Position numbers and translations under genes: made by a program
Source: Patiria miniata
Taxonomy: Eukaryota > Echinodermata > Asteroidea > Valvatida > Asterinidae
Direction: 5' to 3'
DNA length: 64,000 nucleotides
Assembly (NCBI RefSeq): GCF_015706575.1
Contig: NW_024037047.1
Coordinates: 7,816,632-7,880,631 of the forward strand
Notes under the pieces: model-generated
The model's input: only the letters and a program-made list of their open reading frames with translations
Databases searched by the model: none
What the model was told of the DNA's origin: nothing
Part shown: positions 29,401-35,400 of the stretch, piece after piece
How the letters are laid out: each line of letters begins with the position of its first letter
Numbering within the stretch: position 1 is the first letter of the stretch

Positions 29401-32400
29401 TCCCATGACCTCACACACATCAGCTGGCCGAAGCGAAGTTCATGTCCGCCATTTTGGTTTCGCGATAAAGTTAGCGACAAAATAGGATGGTTTACAGTAG
29501 ATTTTTGGACCTAAGCACAGTATGCATTTCAACAGAGCCAAAGTTAGATTTTATACGAATGGTTGATTGATTGAACGGAGAAAAATAAACCTGCCGATGG
29601 TGCAAAAGAGACCTGCAAGAGCGTGCCGTGAGTGTGATGATTTTCACCGTGTGCTGACCGACAGCTACGGCGTGCGTTTGGATTTCGCCCCCCCCCCAAA
29701 AAAAATCTCAGCCATCGAGTGACAATTTTTTTTGAAACTCGGTACATGCATAAAGCAACTCATCATGAACATACCCAAGAAATTTCATGACTATAGGTCA
29801 AAGGGTTTTGGAATTATGGTTAACTAATTATTCATATGTACGAATGGTAATTGTGCTCTGTGTAAACGACGTATATGGGAAAGTTCAGATTTCATGGCGC
29901 GTAGCACCGGAAAATTTTTCGCTGTGCGGCAACCCTTGGTCCGATTTTTATGTTTTTGGTATCAAAAGATGCGCAAGGCTCGAGGCTAAAAAGTCATAAC
30001 AGCTCAGGTCGCGAAAAAAATTTTTTTAAAGCTAACGCCGAAAATGTTTGGGGGGGGGGGGGCCCTTTTAGGGTGAAAGGAATCCTCAACGCTTTATGAA
30101 ACGCATGTGGCAGATCGAGACAACGTAAAATCATATAATGTAGGTTTCGTTTATACAAAAATTTGTCACCTGATTAAGATTATTTCGTTTAAACATTTAA
30201 ACGTGTAAACTATCCTCACAACCAACATGCGCTAAATTACACCAAAAGAGCATGGTTTAAGGGGCGCTAGCACTGACTTGTCAATGTTGGAGTAGAACCA
30301 CTCGTAGATGCACCACTTGTAGGCTTTAGGGAGCTTGAGCAGGTTCTTGAGCCGTGCCCCGGTCTTCTGGGCAGACTTCTTGGCCGGGGTGCTGAGGATC
30401 AGGTTCTGGATGGCCGCTGCGGAAGACTTATGAGGGGTGGAGGGCACCGAGTGAGACTTGGGGTGGGGGTCCCGGGAATGCTGGGATTTGGCCGGCTGAA
30501 CAAAGGAGGTTGGGGGGGGGGAAAGAATGGTTCAAAATGTGTAAGACATTTAACACTTGTATTACATTGTATTACATTGTATTACTAAGTATATATTCCC
30601 TGATGGATCTATCTATCTATTAACACACTTAACCAAAGAAAGTCCCCCCCCCCTTCCAATACTTTTTTGTCTAACTCAAAAACTACTGAGCACCTCTCGC
30701 TCAAATAATGACTAATCAGTAAAGAAATTCCTTAGCAATCCAGCCATACTCTTTATTTGGCCCAAAACAGTGATAATGTGTACAGATTTATGCAATTTAT
30801 GACAAACGATACCGAAAACAGTTGTACTTTTGTATACGTGCAAGTTGTGGTTCACACTCACCTTACACGCATACAAAAGTGCAACATTTTTTCGGTACTA
30901 TTTGTCATAAAGTGCATAATTCTGCACACATTATCACTGTTTTGGGCCAAACAAAGAGTATGGCTGGATTGCTAAGGGATTTCTGTACTGGTCAGTTGTA
31001 GTTTGAGCAAGATGTGCCCAGTAGTTTTTGAGTTTGACAAAAAGTATGGGGGGGGGGGCTTTCTTTTTTGGTTGAGTGTAGTTTAGGCGACTCCACACTG
31101 ATTTTACTGGAATGAATTAAGAACTCAGACTCAAAAATGTGATTTCGTCTTACAATGACCTTGCACCAACGATTCACTGTAATAGTTCGTTATAAGTGAC
31201 ATTTTCCAGGTTTTTTTCATTGATATTTTGCCAGGTAAAATTGTGATCAATTCCGAACAGAATCTTAACTCCTGGATGGAATCAAAAATCAGTACCAACA
31301 GTTTTTGGTTTTTTTGAGACGCCAAAGCCTATTATACAGCTGAAGCTGGGACTTACCGAATTTGTGGGCGTGGTTCTGTTCCTCTTAGGGGAGGATCTGA
31401 TAGGGGACATGGACGTGTCTTCGTCATCGTTAAAGATGAGTCGGTTGCGCTTCCGAATTCTTGGAGGCTGTGTTAAGAAAGATGTACAAAAAAGATGACC
31501 AAAACGGCATACATAAAATATACATTTGTTTTACAGCCAGACATCACTAAAAACTAATTTTGAGTGTTCATCATGTGCAATTGCAACATAAAATGAAGCT
31601 ACAAAAACATGTTCATTTTAAACAGGTAAAAAAAGACACTGATAAGGCCAAAAAAAAAAGGTCTCCGGTTTCTGGTATGCGCGCGCGTCGCCGTAGCCAT
31701 GCGCGTCGGCAAAATGAAAAAGGTTTTTTTTCAATGAAAGATGATGTCTCAAAACCGCCAAACTCACTGGTTTGACTGGAATCCTGCTGCTGCACAATTT
31801 TAATGTGTTTTTAGATTGGGTTATGGTCGAGAATGAGCTTTATGTGGCCTCTCTGGACTCTCATATATTTGCACTAAGTTTAGTCGGGCACCATTTGCAG
31901 TCATCAGCCGACATTTGAAGCAAAAAAATCAGGTAAAAAAAAAAAAAACAGCCGCGTCACCGCACCACTTTTTGGGCAAGCTCCATACCAGAAACCGGAG
32001 ACTTTTTTATTTGGCCTAAAATGGGAACTGCCAAAATAGGACTATATACCGGTAGCTCAGTTGGAAGAGCACTGGAACGGCAATAAGGAGGTCGTAGGTT
32101 CAAACCCCGCTATATTGACAATTTACAACACTTTTACAAATTATTAACATGCACCTAGCCACTTTCCCTTTGGGTTTATTTGAAAATGAGTATGTTCACA
32201 TCATAGAGTGAGCACCATTACAATATTGTTTGTGATGATTTCTTTATATCTCGGGGACTTTTGCATCAACCCATACTGACCCCAATCCTTTAAAATCCAT
32301 CAATATGATTCAGAATATTTTACAGGATTGAAGCCTTTTTTTGTTTTTGTGTACAACCATAGACCAGTGATAAAGCAGACAACTTAAAGGGAATGTACAA

Positions 32401-35400
32401 CATTTGCTTTTGCTGCAATTTTCAGAAACAAATGGATTTGGAGGATTATTATGTTAGAGAAAATATTGTTTAACTGACTAGTTTCACGTTTTGTAGATGC
32501 TGAAAAAACCAAGAAAACCTATCATGTTCTTGTAGTCTGCATGGTCTGGTTCCCTGACCCCACTTAAGATGAAATGGAGCAATTAATTCACTTTGGGGAA
32601 TTGTAAGGTCAGAGAATCACTCTAGCAGGCTTGTACCCCTTCATAGGTGTGTAATCAATTGCAAAGAAAAGTCAGAATAACTAAATATGAAAAATTAGGA
32701 ACAGTTGTTGGAAAAAAGCCAGTTTTCTCCAACGCTGGTCGGCCGACCAGCGTTGGAAAAATACAGTTTTTCTTCAAAAAGTCAGCACACCAGGAGCCAC
32801 GATTTTAAAGGATGCTTTAGAATGTCAGTCCCTAACAATTCAGTACGGTATTTCGTGATAATTTGATCATTTTGTTTTTTGATGTTTGCGAAAGTTTCTT
32901 TTTTTTCTCAGTGCCAGGACAAGTCGTGGAATAACATTCCATCCCTCTCCCATCCCACCAAAAAGAAAAGAAATTCAGAGTAGGGTTGTCCATTTTGAAA
33001 CTGCCAGCTGCAAATGCGCTCTGCGCTGGTCAAAAGCGCCAGTTAAAATTTGCGTGCAGCCATCGATATGGAGTGTTTTGCAGTAAGTATTTTATAAATG
33101 TTAAGGGCTTGAACCTGCTAAAAGGGATAGAAACAATGTACAGCCGTCGACAAACAAGTTATCGTCGACAAAAAAACTGAAAATGAAATGTTGCAACTTT
33201 ATGATAAAGTAACATCACAGTCGTGTGTGTATGTGGGTAGTTTTGTTTTCTTTCGAATATTTAAAGCGACAAAAAGATATTCTTATATTCGGTTGATGAT
33301 CGAATATTTGAATATTCGGTAAATTTGGCACAGCCCTAAGCTCTTTGTTCCTTCAGGCATGAGAATGAACTTCAATGAAAAAAACCAGGAAACTTGTGCC
33401 CAAAAAAAAAAAAAAGATGTGAAATTAGCCAAAAAAACAGTCTCAAAATAAATAAAAACGCAGAAATTTGGGCAAACCCCCCCCCCCCCAGGAATTCCTG
33501 TTTAAAGTAAACAGGAAGATTCTCATGCCTTCCTTCTGTGTTATGCATGGGTACACACTTTGATCACTCATTGTCACTGAATTAAAGAGGTTGTGGAATG
33601 CTGAAAGTAGTTTTGTTTTTTACATTTTTTTATTGTAGAGTAGATCCATATCATAATGACAAAGTCCCATTCTTTAATTTGTAATATGCGTTTATATGTT
33701 TATAACACTGAAATTCATCGAATAATTTGTTGGTCGGCAAGCGCATAATTGAAATCAACAGTCGTCGGGTTCTTCGTAAAATGAGAAAAAATTGTGACGT
33801 AATAAACAGGACTCGTATATACTACGCTGCATCGGGAGTCCTGTTTATTACGTCACAATTTACTATGTTTTGTTTGCGGCCCCAACGATGACTTTTACAC
33901 AAATTGCACGTTCGGGTCGAAACAGGACCTGAAAAACAACTCTCAAAAGTACCTTTTGTACTCATTTCATGACAGACACAGTAGTCGTTTTTTATTTCAT
34001 CACACCTTAGGCTACATATACCCGAAAAATGACGGAAATGTCTTCGAGCACTCCCCAACCTCTTTAAATAACAAAACCTGTCGACAGTTTGGATGTTACG
34101 CTGCAACTATGGCATCGTCCCAACTATAGTTAGAATGATCCCAATTACACAGGTAGCACTGTCCCAGCTATAGTTAGGAATTTTCAAACAATAGTTGGGA
34201 CTGTCTCAACTATAATTGGGACCATTGCCATCGTTGGGGCATAACACGGGCACTCTGTGCAGGCTCTCTATTAATTTTTTTCAGCCGATACTTACATTTC
34301 CCCTCCTTGGGGGTGTGGGTACCGGGTCTTTGATAGGTGAGGGACGGTTCCTACCAGCACTGCGAAGGCTCATCAGAGCCTCCACAGAGGAATCTGCACA
34401 CACAAAAACAACAACAAAATAGGAAAGAATGTTGCAACCTGACGCCACTTTTTTCTTCATATATCAACTCACTATAAAGTAAAGGTCAATCATTGCAAAA
34501 ATGATGTTAAGACATGAATCTGTGCCTGAAAAACTTTTCCAATTTTGTTAGGAAATACTTTAAAAAAATTCTTGACTCTCCATAGACTTTGCACACAACC
34601 GCTGAAGTGGCGTCTGGATACTACAATCTTTCCAATAAATAATATGATTAAATTAATTTAAAAGAAAAATCGAAAGGGCATTTTTTTTTCAAGAAACGGC
34701 AATAACTGTTGTAGCAATTCCTCTGTGGGTACAGCCGGAAATGAACTTAGAGAAAGTGCTCGCCATACCAAATTTTATTTAGCACAGTTACCATGGTCTG
34801 GATGGAAACAAAAATCATAAACACTTAAAAATGTGCAACTAATAAAATACAAGCTAATTTGTGAAATGAGCAAGTGAAGTATATTTTTGATAGGTTTGCC
34901 AAGTATCATATAAAGTGATAAACCACTGCCACGACAAAGCACGTTCCCGTTCGGTTTCTACTTCATGTCCAAATGTCAAAAAGCGATACGTAGAGTCCTA
35001 GTTACTCAGACTAAGTTCGGGGCAAAAAATAGTAGGCCCCCACCAAACATTGACAAACATGATCGACAGGTTTTCAATTTTCAAGTCAAAACTTCTTCCC
35101 TTCCAAGTGTCCCTTTTAAAGGGAATGTTCATCATTGGCTTTTGCTGTAATTTTCAGAAATGGACTATTTGAGGGGTTAGTATAATTGATCAAATATTGT
35201 TTCACTGACATTTTTTAAAGTTTTGTGTTCGAAAAGGTTGGAAAAACCAAGACAAACAAAAATGTTCATGTAGTCTGGTTCCCTGACTCAACAAAAGATA
35301 AAATGGATCAATTTATTGATGATGGAAAATTGTAAGGCAAGGGAACCAGTCTAGCAGACCTGCACCCGTTCATGAACATGTAACCAATAGCAAACACAAT

